Of a stretch of DNA of 64,000 nucleotides, positions 1 through 10,409 are shown piece by piece. The stretch's first letter is position 1. Each line of letters starts with the position of its first letter. The translations under genes and the position numbers were made by a program. The stretch is from the NCBI GenBank assembly GCA_020186115.1, contig WSYJ01000157.1, positions 930,001 through 994,000 on the forward strand, written 5' to 3'. Below the pieces are notes generated by a model. The model did not search any database. It was given only the letters and a program-made list of their open reading frames with translations, and had not been told where the DNA came from. The DNA is from Histomonas meleagridis. Its lineage: Eukaryota; Parabasalia; Tritrichomonadida; Dientamoebidae.

Positions 1-55
1 GTCTGGAGCAAAATCTTTACTCAGAAAAACTTAAAACAAACTTTGTACAAAGTTT

Positions 56-613
56 TTACTGAACAAAGCATCCGCGATGGTCATTGTTTTTTAATGAACT
101 TTCGATGTTTTTCTTTATTTGGTAAAGTGCAATAATTGATTCTGTAATATTAATGTTATTCATTGCTGATATCTCTCTGTAAGGCACATTTAAACGATGT
201 GCAAGCTCTTCTCCTTCTTCTTTGCTGATAACACGATTTTCAAGATCACATTTATTGGCACAAATGATTATTGGGATATTGTCGGCTGTATCTTTTGTGA
301 TTTTGTTATAAATGTTCTCCACTGCTTCGAAAGAAGATCTAATATCTACGGAGTAAACAATGAGAAATCCATTATTGGTTTTAATGAAAAGATCATAGAG
401 TCTTATAAAATCAGAATTCCCTGCTTCAAAGTGACTAGCAAAAACATCTACCGACTCATTGTCAATAATAAGTGTTCGATTGCTCATATCTTCAACTGTA
501 GGATGGTAATCACCATAAAATTTTCCAACACGAAATTGATTGCATATGTTTCTTTTTCCTGTAAACTTTTCACCAACAATGCCAACGTTGAATATTTCTG
601 TTTGGTTTTTCAA
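56..613 (-). CDS. Degenerate Ras-like small GTPase
   Basis: The frame encodes about 185 residues with the overall Ras layout: a P-loop region GEKFTGKR, an effector-like PTVED, the guanine-specificity motif NKCD, a SAM motif in place of SAK, and a C-terminal CFVQ that reads as a CaaX prenylation box. Two catalytic elements are wrong. The P-loop Ser/Thr after GK is Arg, and the DxxG/switch II region is replaced by a sequence with no DTAGQE. The frame also has no ATG: the first sensible codon is TTG at 611-613, and an in-frame stop lies a short way upstream. The protein would be expected on a membrane if prenylated, but may bind nucleotide poorly. It could be a regulatory pseudo-GTPase or a decaying gene. 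The intact length and CaaX box argue against advanced decay. Confidence 0.7.
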   Translation of the reverse strand: MKNQTEIFNVGIVGEKFTGKRNICNQFRVGKFYGDYHPTVEDMSNRTLIIDNESVDVFASHFEAGNSDFIRLYDLFIKTNNGFLIVYSVDIRSSFEAVENIYNKITKDTADNIPIIICANKCDLENRVISKEEGEELAHRLNVPYREISAMNNINITESIIALYQIKKNIESSLKNNDHRGCFVQ

Positions 614-2153
614 AATGTCTATGATTAGTAGCTCTGAACTGAAATCAACCGATTGTTAAGAAACGTATCGTTTTGCCAGAACGATATGCTTTGAATTCAT
701 TGAAACATCTTGACACACTGTTCAAAAATTGACAGATTAAAACTGAGACAGGGTTAAATTTTTGCAAAAATTTTGACTAACTACAGTCAATTCCTTTAAA
801 TTTTCATGAGAATATTTCATTTTATAATCATTTACCATTTTGATTATATAGTTTCCTGGAATAACATCACATTGTATATTATATTTTATTAAAATTAAAA
901 GTCATTTTATTTTCACTTTTTTTTAAATTAATTTTGAGAAATTTCGAAGTGCTAAGATTTTTTAAAATTATCAGTGCCTTCCAAGAACACACAATGAATT
1001 TAGTTATTTAGTATATGAAAATGAGAAATTGTTGAATTTCTTCTCAAATTTGATCAAATCACAAAAATTGAATATTTTACGCATTGTAAAGTATTGTAAT
1101 GACAAAAAGTGATTTATCTTAAAGTCAAATATCTCAAATTCATATATAACAGTGAGGTTGATTTCGTTTGCATTAATTGCAACTATAAAATTCAGAATTA
1201 AAATTAAAAATAAATGGTTTTCTTGGTTAAATGACTCCCTTTTGCGGTTTTAATTATTTTTTGAAGAAACATGAAATGCTCCAAAATTTCCTGAAAAGTT
1301 GAATCGATTACATAAAAGTGACTTATAATTAGTACATTTTTTTTTTTTTTTGCTTCGATTAATATTTTTTTCTCTATATGCCTGTTATTATTATATGAAA
1401 AAAATTGAGCGTTAGGACCCTTTTTAAGGGTGGCGTCCAGGTACGATCAAAATCAATTTTTTCAATACTTTAGAAAAAACATGTTTTTGTTTTTCATATA
1501 TCTCAATGTATCTAATAAATTTTAAAATTTCTTGTTGATCCAGAAAATAATACTACATGAACTTTAAGTTTATTATGTTGTTTCCGAAAAAAGGAAGAAA
1601 AAATAAATTAATACAAAATTAATCAATATAATATAGAAACCAAATTATTGTAATTTTTTTGATACAAGCATCATATGGTATTATGTTTTATAGTGCTAGA
1701 AATCAAATAAATTAAAACAAAATCAAGAAACCCACAAAATGAAAAAAATTAAGTAAGTCTGTTCAAAGTCAAAATATTTCGATGATATTGAGTGATTTAT
1801 GATATTGTCAAAAGATTCTGACAAAATAAGCAAAAAAGTAATAATTATGTGTCACCCTAGACTTGAATTTTTGATTGATGCTTTTGGTTTTTGGCTTGCA
1901 ATATAAGAGAAAGTGATAGGGCGCCAGTGGTTTTATGCAAAAAATGCTCATTATTATCATTATTAATTTGATGTTTTACAATCGGACGCGTCCTTAAGAG
2001 TAACAGTTGTATTTGATTCTGCCAGTTTCATCTTTTAGACAATTATAGCATTTACCAGAATATTCTTTATATATGAAATGAGTTCGAAACACATATATGT
2101 AATAGGCTATTTGATGTGAAATATTAAAAAATAAAAGTAGAAATTGAATGAAT
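614..2153. other. Intergenic, AT-rich, no gene seen
   Basis: No coding frame longer than chance is visible. The only local structures are a T-run near 1340-1353 and a small hairpin near 1417-1431 (ACCCTT, TTT, AAGGGT). Myb-like AACGAT and TCGGTTG words occur just upstream of the Ras-like frame, within about 70 bp. Confidence 0.6.
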
Positions 2154-2576
2154 TTAGAAAACTGCGGGAGCGACTGAAGCGATCTTTGGCCAAAGTTCTG
2201 CACATTCTTTAGCAACTGGACCTGTAATTGCTGAACCTTTCATTTCACCCTTATCATTGATAACAACACCTGCGTTATCTTCGAAGCCGATGACAACGCC
2301 ATCCTTACGACGCCATAATCTCTTTTGGCGAACGATAACTGCGCACATAACCTTCTTACGAAGTGTTGGCTTACCCTTCTTGATTGTAACAACAATGAGA
2401 TCGGATACAGTAGCAGCTGGGAGTCTGTTTAATCTTCCCTTATGACCACGTTTTGAAATGACAAACATTGTTTTAGCACCTGAGTTATCAGCGCATTGTA
2501 CGACTGCGCCAACTGGTAAAGCGAGTGTCATAGCGAACTTTGTGCCTTGTTGACCTGTGCGTCCTCTCTTTGACAT
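2154..2576 (-). CDS. RPL23: 60S ribosomal protein L23 (uL14)
   Basis: The protein is 140 residues, the normal eukaryotic length, starting MSKRGRTG. It carries the family core, including [18 protein letters not shown], the basic [11 protein letters not shown] segment, [14 protein letters not shown] and [20 protein letters not shown]. It sits on the subunit interface face of the large subunit and contacts the sarcin-ricin loop region (family knowledge). The reading frame stays open 33 codons upstream, but the ATG at 2574-2576 matches the family start. Codons are richer in C and G than in the neighbours, as expected for a highly expressed gene. Upstream, Myb-like words cluster at 2591-2597 and 2621-2640. 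Confidence 0.97.
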   Translation of the reverse strand: MSKRGRTGQQGTKFAMTLALPVGAVVQCADNSGAKTMFVISKRGHKGRLNRLPAATVSDLIVVTIKKGKPTLRKKVMCAVIVRQKRLWRRKDGVVIGFEDNAGVVINDKGEMKGSAITGPVAKECAELWPKIASVAPAVF

Positions 2577-2586
2577 GATCGAAAAG

Positions 2587-2640
2587 GAAGCGGTTATGAC
2601 AGCCACACAAATTGAGGAGCGGCCGTTTAAAACCGTTTCC
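2587..2640 (-). promoter_or_regulatory. Myb-like motif cluster upstream of RPL23
   Basis: Within 65 bp of the RPL23 start there are three copies of AACCG/AACGG-type words in both orientations: near 2591-2597, 2621-2629 and 2630-2638. The same words recur upstream of many other genes in this window. Binding by a Myb-type factor is an inference from the YAACKG consensus. Confidence 0.4.
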
Positions 2641-3057
2641 ATATTCTTTCTCTTTTGTCTGTTTTCATAATCCATTGATCACTTTAAAGCGAAATACAAA
2701 TATTTTTCAAGAAATGTGAATGCTCCCTGACAAGATCTCGCCATTTTAAAATCAAAAAAATTTATTATTATCATATTTTAAGAAATTCTATAAATTTTTT
2801 TAAGCAAGAAAATATATGATTTTATGTTTTTTAGGCTATTGTAACTGTTGAGTACAATAAAATTTATTCATGATATGAATATGAATTTCATTTTTTTCAA
2901 TATCAAAAAAATCATTGTTCAAAACTAACAATTTTATAAAATGTCTTTAGTGTTTATGTTTCAAGGATTTGGTGAATGTTTCATAATTTCTTTTTATCGG
3001 GTATTTTGTAAGTGATTTTTTATCGTTAAAATAAAGTATTCAAAATAAGCACGTTTA

Positions 3058-3882
3058 TTATAAAGCAGAAGCGTTGAGGAAATAAGTTAACGAAATCGAT
3101 GATGAAACATTTGATGGAACTTCGAAATGCATTCGAATGTACTTTTTATCAACGATGTACAGTAACGCAATTGTTGGTAAAACCGAATGTATTTTCAATA
3201 TTTTGATGAACTTCTTAAGATCAACAAGAACACTGCAATCCTCTCCTTTTGATAGCTCGTCGTCTTCTTCTGATTGTAATTCAAAGAATGTTGTTGAAAC
3301 GATAACAACTTCATTTTCAACTTGAAGAATCAAATTCGTTCCTCCTACTTCACTATTATGCACTATTGAAAGCGTTATTTGGTTGCTTATGTTTTTTGCT
3401 TTCTTACACCAATCCATTATTGATTTTATCGGTGGAAGACTGACGCACATTGAAGCAGGCTCCCAATTTGGTTCTGCATATTGTGAGATTGCGCTTGGAA
3501 TCAATAATAATATTGGAACACGTTGCTCTAATTGTTTTAATGCATCAAGACTTTTATGTGTGAATTGCAAAAAAATGGTGTCTCCATTCCTTGTTAAGAA
3601 CACTTGAATAGAAGGGCTTGTTTCTAGTATTAAAGCTTGTGCAAATTGAGATGGTGATAATTTCATCGAAACAGTGTTTGAATTCTTTGATTGAACATCA
3701 TACTTATTGAAGCACGCAGCAACCTCGCAACCAGCCCAAACACCAATTTGTGTTGAATCATGTGGGATGCAAATAGATAAAGATCCTTCTGAAAAATGAA
3801 GAACGATTTCACCACTTGAAGAAGGAAGTGCTGAAACTAGTTTTGCTAATACCTCAGTCGAAATCTCAGCTGTAAGACGCAT
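3058..3882 (-). CDS. HUS1: HUS1, 9-1-1 checkpoint clamp subunit
   Basis: The 274-residue protein fits the HUS1 branch of the PCNA-fold clamp family. The start MRLTAEIS and the segment MCVSLPPIKSIMDWCKKAKN followed by ISNQITLSI line up with the HUS1 pattern of a hydrophobic strand, then VEKMKNISN. The later ENEVVIVSTTFFEL and the C-terminal VDLKKFIKIL region also match. HUS1 pairs with RAD9 and RAD1 to form the ring that loads at damaged DNA and activates ATR signalling (family knowledge). The length is close to human HUS1 (about 280). The stop is followed directly by TAAA, like a trichomonad polyadenylation signal. A Myb-like TAACGG lies at 3932-3938, about 50 bp upstream of the ATG. Confidence 0.85.
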   Translation of the reverse strand: MRLTAEISTEVLAKLVSALPSSSGEIVLHFSEGSLSICIPHDSTQIGVWAGCEVAACFNKYDVQSKNSNTVSMKLSPSQFAQALILETSPSIQVFLTRNGDTIFLQFTHKSLDALKQLEQRVPILLLIPSAISQYAEPNWEPASMCVSLPPIKSIMDWCKKAKNISNQITLSIVHNSEVGGTNLILQVENEVVIVSTTFFELQSEEDDELSKGEDCSVLVDLKKFIKILKIHSVLPTIALLYIVDKKYIRMHFEVPSNVSSSISLTYFLNASAL

Positions 3883-4282
3883 TTGTGAACAGTGAAGTTC
3901 ATCGATTCACTTTCATCTGACACTTTTGTGCTTAACGGTCATTCACCAGTGAATTTGCTTTTCTCCAAATTCTTGATTATATACAATAATAAATTTATGC
4001 ACACCAAAAGAACCATTTGCCAAAACATTCATCAAAGTTTTTAAATTTGAGATTTTGCACATTCACTAATGATCATTTTCAATAAATTTTGTGATTTACT
4101 GTTACATGAATTCATTTTTTTTTTTTTTTTTGTTTAAAATACAAATAAGTGTATTATTTTTTATTTTTATTGCAATCAAATCACATTTCAATATTTATTT
4201 GTTATTTATGACGATAGAAATTTGTATTTTAGTAACGGTTTTGATGCATCAAATTCTTTGATGTGATAATTAAAATTTTCCA
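3883..4282. other. Short intergenic, promoter side of HUS1
   Basis: It holds the HUS1 upstream region (a TCACT-type initiator-like word next to the ATG and TAACGG near 3932) and a 14-T run near 4117. No gene is visible. Confidence 0.5.
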
Positions 4283-7200
4283 TTATGGATCTATAACATT
4301 ACAAACTTCATCAAAGTATTCAAGGTCAGCAGCATTATTATTAAACCAATTAACAATATTGCTCATATCCAATTTCTTTGTGTTACCATTTTGTTCTATT
4401 AATTTAGATAAACAATATATTAAGTCACATCTAATTTCATTATCCAATTTTTCATCATTTATCGCTTTGTAATACACATCAAACAATTTTGATGCACTAA
4501 ATCCGCACATAAGTAATGTTTCCAATGCCCATAATCTTTGTTTAATTGGTTTCTTTCCTCTTCTTTCAGCATTTCTTTGATGTGTTTCCAGAATTGGAAC
4601 CAATATATATAAGTCCATAACATTATTATTTATACCAATGTTATCAGCCATTCCAACAATTATTTGTTGTATTGCGTCAAGTTTTAATTCCGAAAATTGT
4701 TCAACTAAAAGATTTGTCCAAACAGAAGACACAACATTTGTCTTATCAACTTTAGCTATTGGATAAAAACTTAAAATCCTTAAAACTATATCCCAATATC
4801 CATTTTCACAACAACAATCAAATAGTTTCTGTGGAGAATCGATCATTACGTTATCATTTAAACCAATTTCTTTCCGTTTCATATAATCAATTTGTGATTC
4901 AGCAGTTTGAAGTAATATTTGCGCTTCTTTTAATAATGTTGACATACCTGTACCACGTGCAATTGCTACATCTTTATTTAACAATTTAATTCTTTTTGTA
5001 ATTGTCATTATCTTTTCATTCTTTATATACAAAAGTAATTGTGAAGCAGCAATTGCATATTCTTTATGTTGGAAATAATATTTCCATAAATATTGTGGCG
5101 CATTTTCCTTAAGATAATTCTCTAAATCGGAATTCGTTTGTAAAAGCATTTTCCTTAATCGAGAATATTTATGGGAATTCTTATATTTCGAGTTTGAATT
5201 CATAGGAAATACTTCACGATAAAGACATAAATGAAATAATTCATCATTCGATTTGATCATTTCTTCAAAGACATCTCTTTCATCAAGGATATCAAAGACA
5301 TAGTCATAACATTCACGTCTCTTATAATATTCATTTTTACCTGTATCATCATCATCGTCACCTTTCTTATTAATTTTTTCTTTATACCAACGAATCGCAT
5401 GTAACATTGGATCGACAACACGAGCCTTTTCTAATGATATATCAAAAATCCCTTTATAATATTCGAATTTCTTTAATCGTTGACATATTTCATCAAGTTT
5501 TACATATTCACTTATATTATTAATTATTATATTACATATGTTTTCAAGTTTAGTTTTATCAGGTGGATTCTTTAATTTACGTAATTCTTCTAACGCTTCA
5601 ATTATTTTAGAATCTTTCTCCGAGAAAAATGTTGGACATTCTCGATGAAGTTGTTTAGCAAAGTTATCATCACGTTTAGGGCCATTAGGACATTTAAATA
5701 ACATAACTGCAAACTCTCGTAATGCCATTATTAAACTATGTAAATCAGAAGATATAAATGTTTGACTTAATAGTCGATCAAAATATTCTTTAGGGAAATC
5801 TTTAAATGCTTCAGTTATAATACTTTTCGATTGTTGCTTAATTATTTCAATGAATTTTAATGCTTCGATTATTATCTTTATAAAGTTATTTAACATCCCC
5901 AAATATTTATTTGATTCTCTCGAATTCTTAGGCTTTTGAACATTATTTTGTGTTTCGGCATTAATCTTTTGTAAATATTTCTTTATAAGTTCATTTAAAG
6001 AAATAATTTGCGACAAAAAATTTTGTGGTAATTCATAATACAATGGATGAACATGAAACTTTTCAAACGTCTTTTGGAAAATAGGCGAATGAAATATAGG
6101 AAATAAAAGTCGTGAAGTAACTAATAGAAATGCATTTGATGATGGAGGCCTTGACATTAATTCTGTTTCCTTTTGATTAGAACATTGTATTAACAATGAC
6201 AATGATTGATTATGTTCTCTTTCTGGTGACTTAATTGCCATTAATATAATTGCTGCTAATGATTCGTCGTTTTTATTATATTCATTTATCCATTTATGAA
6301 CATCTAATGCATAATTACCTTGCGATTTATGGAAGATACGAATTAAACATTCAACCGGCGATGAGAAAGTAAGTTTGAAGACTCCTTCATTAGTCATCAA
6401 ATATCCTGGTGAAGGTTTCATTATATATTGCCATAGAAACTCATTGTTAAATAACGACAACTTATGTTGGTTAATATATTCATTATTAAATGTATTAAAA
6501 TTACGCTCAAATGATAATGACTTCGATGAATTTAAATTGATGATCATGATATCTTCTGGAGGATTCATTATAGCGATATGTGGTGAACATGAAAATCGAG
6601 TTATAGCTATAAATGTCCTAAACATAAATATAGTATATGAAAGTGAATAATGCGCATCTATAAGTTCTTGTCCTTCAAAACATGATGGACCTTTCCGAAT
6701 TTGTAAGTGGACTATCTGTTGGGACTTCGGTGGTAAGAAAGAATTTATTGGCCCAAAGAAGAATCGTGAGCCGTCACGTGTAAATGCGATGAATCTGATA
6801 TAACGTGACTCTGTCATTGGAACAGAAATAACTTTACAAAAAGTTACATTCTCTGCCTCAAAAGTCGACAATTTGTATATCTTATTGGAATCAACCGCAA
6901 AGAAATGAAGACATGAACGATCAGTAAGCAAAGTGATGTAATCGACTTCCTCTGTGAACTGACAAACCGAAATCTGGACGATAGAGCCTTTTGAAAAGGG
7001 GACCGTTAAGAAGGATTCGCCGATAAAGGAAGGAAGTAATTTTTGAAGGCCATTTGTGGTTCGATCATATTGTCGAGCTTCACATTTACCAACTTTGATT
7101 TTACATAACTTACAACGGAATAAGTAAGCGTTACCTTTTGAACTCCCTAAGTATATTCGGCCGCTATCTGAAATTGCAATTGATGTTGGTCTGAATGAAA

Positions 7201-7747
7201 GTTTAGTTTTGATTTGTGACCCTTCATATTCGTCATATACTTTCTGTCCAACACATGGGAAAATTGTTAATTCTGATGATGTAGCAACAGTGATAATATT
7301 TGTTACCTTTTTAACAAAAACAGTTTCGTCAGGCTTCGGAATGTGGACATTAGAATTAATATTACCGCTCGCTACGCAACAAATAAAATCATTAAAGTCG
7401 ATGACTTTAACATTATCATAATCTTCAAATGGCCAAACGTAAAGGGCCTTATCTATGATACAATAATGCGAACTTATTTGTGTGAATGTTCCCATTAATA
7501 CCCTTTTGCTCGATTTATAAATCGCTTGCATAATGCACTCGGGATACTTCTTCACATTCGTCATGACGCAGAGGTCAGACGGCTCTTGTATCTGATTGTA
7601 TCTCTCATCGACATATTCATCTTCCGGCTGTAAAAGTTCGAAAAATTCCGGAACGTGTCTGTCCCTTTCATATATTTCATTGATGTCTGAGATTACAATG
7701 TCTTCGTCATAACGGAATTTTGATCTGTTTTTGTTTTTGGTCTGCAT
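4283..7747 (-). CDS. NUP155: NUP155/NUP170-like nucleoporin
   Basis: The protein has about 1,154 residues from the first in-frame ATG at 7747; the frame runs further but starts at GTG. The N-terminal third looks like the NUP155 beta-propeller: ALYVWPFEDYDNVKVIDF matches the YxWNYED signature, then SDSGRIYLGSSKGNAYLF, a LLPSFIG segment, and FTRDGSRFFFGP late in the propeller. The remainder is long, alpha-helical and low in recognisable motifs, as expected for the solenoid. NUP155 is a scaffold part of the inner ring of the nuclear pore. The length is slightly short of the 1,390 residues of the human protein. NUP133 is the main alternative, but the propeller motifs fit NUP155 better. A Myb-like AAACGGTC lies at 7756-7763, only about 10 bp upstream of the ATG. 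Confidence 0.8.
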   Translation of the reverse strand: MQTKNKNRSKFRYDEDIVISDINEIYERDRHVPEFFELLQPEDEYVDERYNQIQEPSDLCVMTNVKKYPECIMQAIYKSSKRVLMGTFTQISSHYCIIDKALYVWPFEDYDNVKVIDFNDFICCVASGNINSNVHIPKPDETVFVKKVTNIITVATSSELTIFPCVGQKVYDEYEGSQIKTKLSFRPTSIAISDSGRIYLGSSKGNAYLFRCKLCKIKVGKCEARQYDRTTNGLQKLLPSFIGESFLTVPFSKGSIVQISVCQFTEEVDYITLLTDRSCLHFFAVDSNKIYKLSTFEAENVTFCKVISVPMTESRYIRFIAFTRDGSRFFFGPINSFLPPKSQQIVHLQIRKGPSCFEGQELIDAHYSLSYTIFMFRTFIAITRFSCSPHIAIMNPPEDIMIINLNSSKSLSFERNFNTFNNEYINQHKLSLFNNEFLWQYIMKPSPGYLMTNEGVFKLTFSSPVECLIRIFHKSQGNYALDVHKWINEYNKNDESLAAIILMAIKSPEREHNQSLSLLIQCSNQKETELMSRPPSSNAFLLVTSRLLFPIFHSPIFQKTFEKFHVHPLYYELPQNFLSQIISLNELIKKYLQKINAETQNNVQKPKNSRESNKYLGMLNNFIKIIIEALKFIEIIKQQSKSIITEAFKDFPKEYFDRLLSQTFISSDLHSLIMALREFAVMLFKCPNGPKRDDNFAKQLHRECPTFFSEKDSKIIEALEELRKLKNPPDKTKLENICNIIINNISEYVKLDEICQRLKKFEYYKGIFDISLEKARVVDPMLHAIRWYKEKINKKGDDDDDTGKNEYYKRRECYDYVFDILDERDVFEEMIKSNDELFHLCLYREVFPMNSNSKYKNSHKYSRLRKMLLQTNSDLENYLKENAPQYLWKYYFQHKEYAIAASQLLLYIKNEKIMTITKRIKLLNKDVAIARGTGMSTLLKEAQILLQTAESQIDYMKRKEIGLNDNVMIDSPQKLFDCCCENGYWDIVLRILSFYPIAKVDKTNVVSSVWTNLLVEQFSELKLDAIQQIIVGMADNIGINNNVMDLYILVPILETHQRNAERRGKKPIKQRLWALETLLMCGFSASKLFDVYYKAINDEKLDNEIRCDLIYCLSKLIEQNGNTKKLDMSNIVNWFNNNAADLEYFDEVCNVIDP

Positions 7748-7822
7748 TTTTGAATAAACGGTCGATTTGATGTGTTTATGAAATGTTATGTAAAAATTTT
7801 GTTCCACATGTGATTGAATGTT

Positions 7823-8056
7823 TTACATGATCGTTAAAATGTTATTAATACTACCAAAAGCATTTAATTGCTGAAACAAAGTTGGCTGCGGTATTGGTTT
7901 CTTTATTGATTCTGGTTGTTTTGAAACAGGAGCTGAGGAAGCAGAAGGTGGTGGATGCGTAACATTATTAAGGTGTTGGTTACGCTTTGGAAGCGACGAA
8001 AAAGAAGGGAATTCTTCGTCAAGCTTTTAATTTTAAGAAGAATTAACACTGCTCAT
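7823..8056 (-). pseudogene. Small Pro/Ser/Gln-rich gene with two early stops or a 24-nt intron
   Basis: From an ATG at 8056 the frame reads MSSVNSS, then TAA-AAT-TAA, then continues open in the same frame to a TAA at 7823-7825. The downstream part is clearly protein-like (LDEEFPSFSSLPKRN, then THPPPSASSAPVSKQPESI, then PTLFQQLNAFGSINNIL). Two Myb-like words lie 15 and 36 bp upstream of the ATG (8071-8078 and 8090-8096), as for other genes here. The 24 nt from 8047 to 8024 begin GT, end AG and contain both stops; removing them keeps frame. It is either a real gene with a very short intron or a recently broken one. I do not recognise the product; composition suggests a short disordered protein. 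Confidence 0.5.
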
Positions 8057-8204
8057 TTCCTAAATAAGTCGTCCGTTTGTTCAGATTATAAACGGTCTCA
8101 TTCTAATTCCATCGCCATCAAACTTTTTGAATGCATATTCGGCCGATTACAACGGTTTTTTACTATTAATACAATATATTAAACTTGACTTGCGATTCCC
8201 ACCC

Positions 8205-8305
8205 ATCGTATATATCGATCATCCTACGATCTTGATATTATGAATATATAATATATATACATTATTACATCTATGATTAATATAAATCTAAGAATAATAT
8301 CATGA
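8205..8305. repeat. Dispersed repeat A, copy 1
   Basis: About 100 bp around the core ATCATCCTACGATCTTGAT, followed by TATGATTAATA and CTAAGAATAATATC, recurs at 9197-9285 with the same order of blocks and small indels. It is non-coding on both strands. Confidence 0.7.
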
Positions 8306-9096
8306 TTAGCACGAGATAAATTTATTCTTTCATTCCAAAAAGTGACAATAATCGACTTTTGCATGGTTTATATCAAACGATAGCAACAACGATAAGTGAC
8401 GATAGGAGTGAATTTGAATGATGGTAAATATTATCAAAATTTTACTATTTTATCGAAAAGATACGTTATTTATTTACATCATTGTAATATGTCAACAGCC
8501 AAATTAAATGATTCTCGGGTTGTTAAGAAACAAAAATTTTATATTTTTTTCATAGAATCGTTATTTGTTATTCATTCCAAATAATTATATGAAATCTTGA
8601 TTTTCTTGAATTTATGAATTTATTGAAAAAAATGAATGATGTGATAATTTTCGTAATACCTTAATGAAGTACTTACTTAACCTGATTAATAGTTTATAAT
8701 CAATAAAATAGTTTCTGTATGAGTCCATTCTTGAGATATCTTGGTACAAACTAAATATTTTTTTCTGAACAAAACGATTCTTGATCATTGAATTTCTTTG
8801 ATGATTTTTTTTATTTATTTTTATTTTTGTATTTTAGCAAAATGTTCAATTTTATTGAATAAATATCTATACAAATGCAATTTGCAAATTATCTTAAAAA
8901 AAACTGAATTGAGATACATTTATCGATTCCTTTTATCTCATATTACTCGTGTGCTTTCAAATTTCAAATATATTACATTTTTCAATTTATTGTACATTCT
9001 ATGTAATGATGTTTGTTTCTCTATTTTTCCGAATATGATTCAATACCACGGTTTCTTTGGCAAGCTTTATTCTAAAATTGTCTTTGAGCACGATAC

Positions 9097-9150
9097 GAGC
9101 TGATTGAGTGATTTTTATTCGTCCACTCATTCAAATTTGACTTCGAACCG
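9097..9150 (+). repeat. Dispersed repeat B, copy 1
   Basis: About 50 bp reading GATTGAGTGATTTTTATTCG, then a variable block, then ATTCAAATTTGACT. Two further copies follow in the same orientation at about 9720-9772 and 10092-10147. Confidence 0.65.
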
Positions 9151-9196
9151 CTTGAACATGTAAAATGATATTAATGATCTATAATCGGATTATAAT

Positions 9197-9285
9197 CGTA
9201 TATAGCGATCATCCTACGATCTTGATGTATTTATAAATACATAGTGCATTTATGATTAATAAAAAACTAAGAATAATATCTTGAT
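9197..9285. repeat. Dispersed repeat A, copy 2
   Basis: Second copy of the block starting at about 8205: the core ATCATCCTACGATCTTGAT is identical, the AT-rich middle differs in length, and the tail CTAAGAATAATATC is kept. Confidence 0.7.
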
Positions 9286-9719
9286 CTATTAAGAAATTAA
9301 AAATTCAGAAATTATTTGGGAAATGATGAAATATTACTTATTTTATTTGATTACATAAAATCTTGGTGTTAAACTCTTTTCGAATCTATCGAAACTATTA
9401 ATAAGCTCAAAAAATTTCAAATATATTGATGGCATATTCATGTAATTGTCGTATATAAGTTATTTTTGATATGTGTGAATGCACATTCGACCATATATTG
9501 GTACGAACGATAACTTTTTGTACAAAACTTTCTAACGATAACTTTTCAAAATAGAATAACAGTTTTTTTATTATTGAATTTTTTCAATGGCACTTTTTTC
9601 CTTTTCGCATGATAATTCAAAATCAATTGAAAAATTATCAGTCATCCTGTGTATTAATCTTTTCCCGATGCTTATGTTATAAGACATAATCCTCCTTTTG
9701 TTGTCTTTTTTCTTTTCAA

Positions 9720-9772
9720 CTGATTGAATGATTTTTGTTCGTTCTTCTATTCAAATTTGACTACGAATAGAT
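9720..9772 (+). repeat. Dispersed repeat B, copy 2
   Basis: GATTGAATGATTTTTGTTCG followed by ATTCAAATTTGACTACGAA. It is the same layout as copy 1 with scattered substitutions. Confidence 0.65.
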
Positions 9773-10091
9773 TGTTAACCGATAACGATGTAATTCTGAA
9801 TAGTAAATTTACTATGATTCTTTTTTGACCTATGATTTGTTTTTTGCCGATAGCAAAAAACTCATAATTAAAATCTTATTTTATGCTATTCATTTTAAAT
9901 TATGTAATATTAATTTCTTCTTTTTTTTTTGATTCATGTCTTTAATTCAGATTTCAAATATATTATAATCGGCAATTTATATATGGCAACAGAAATTATT
10001 TGTAGCTCATAATATATAATGATCAATTTTACAATTCTAGAATAAATCAATATCCCCTCATTGACGATTTCGTTATCGGAAACGATATAAG

Positions 10092-10147
10092 ATAATTGTG
10101 TGATTTTTATTCGTCCTACTATTCAAATTTGGCTGTGAACCCCTTTG
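10092..10147 (+). repeat. Dispersed repeat B, copy 3
   Basis: TGTGTGATTTTTATTCGTCC followed by ATTCAAATTTGGCTGTGAAC. Third copy in the same orientation, about 370 bp after copy 2. Confidence 0.65.
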
Positions 10148-10409
10148 TTATTGAACTATATGAATTAATTGAAGATTAACTTTCTTTTTTTAAACTGGGA
10201 TTTGATTTTTGCTTTAGGCAAAAATCAAATTCAAAATAAGACAAACTACCAACTAGAGAATGTATAATTAAAATATCAAGTAGTTGAGAATTTACTATTC
10301 AAATCGATTTTTTTATTCGATCTAATGAAATATATCATATTTTTTCTAATAATAATTTTAGCAGATATGTTTTTTATTAGACTCGAATGGATATGATCTA
10401 AAATGGAAA

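Larger units (their letters stand above)
8306..10409. other. Gene-poor repeat-bearing intergenic region
   Basis: About 2 kb of AT-rich DNA with two kinds of dispersed repeats and no convincing gene. The longest open frame (8798-9103, plus) is made of AT-driven Phe/Ile/Tyr/Leu codons and has no recognisable domain. I regard it as chance. Confidence 0.5.

Noticed and set aside
1406-2000. GGACCC...GGGTGGCGTCC near 1417 and GGGCGCC/GGACGCGTCC near 1920-1993 suggested the ends of a transposon.
   Set aside because: The two ends do not match as inverted repeats beyond six bases, and nothing between them looks like a transposase.
8798-9103. 101-codon open frame on the plus strand.
   Set aside because: Composition is that of random AT-rich DNA (Phe, Ile, Tyr, Leu, Lys), it overlaps dispersed repeat B at its end, and no domain or promoter word supports it.
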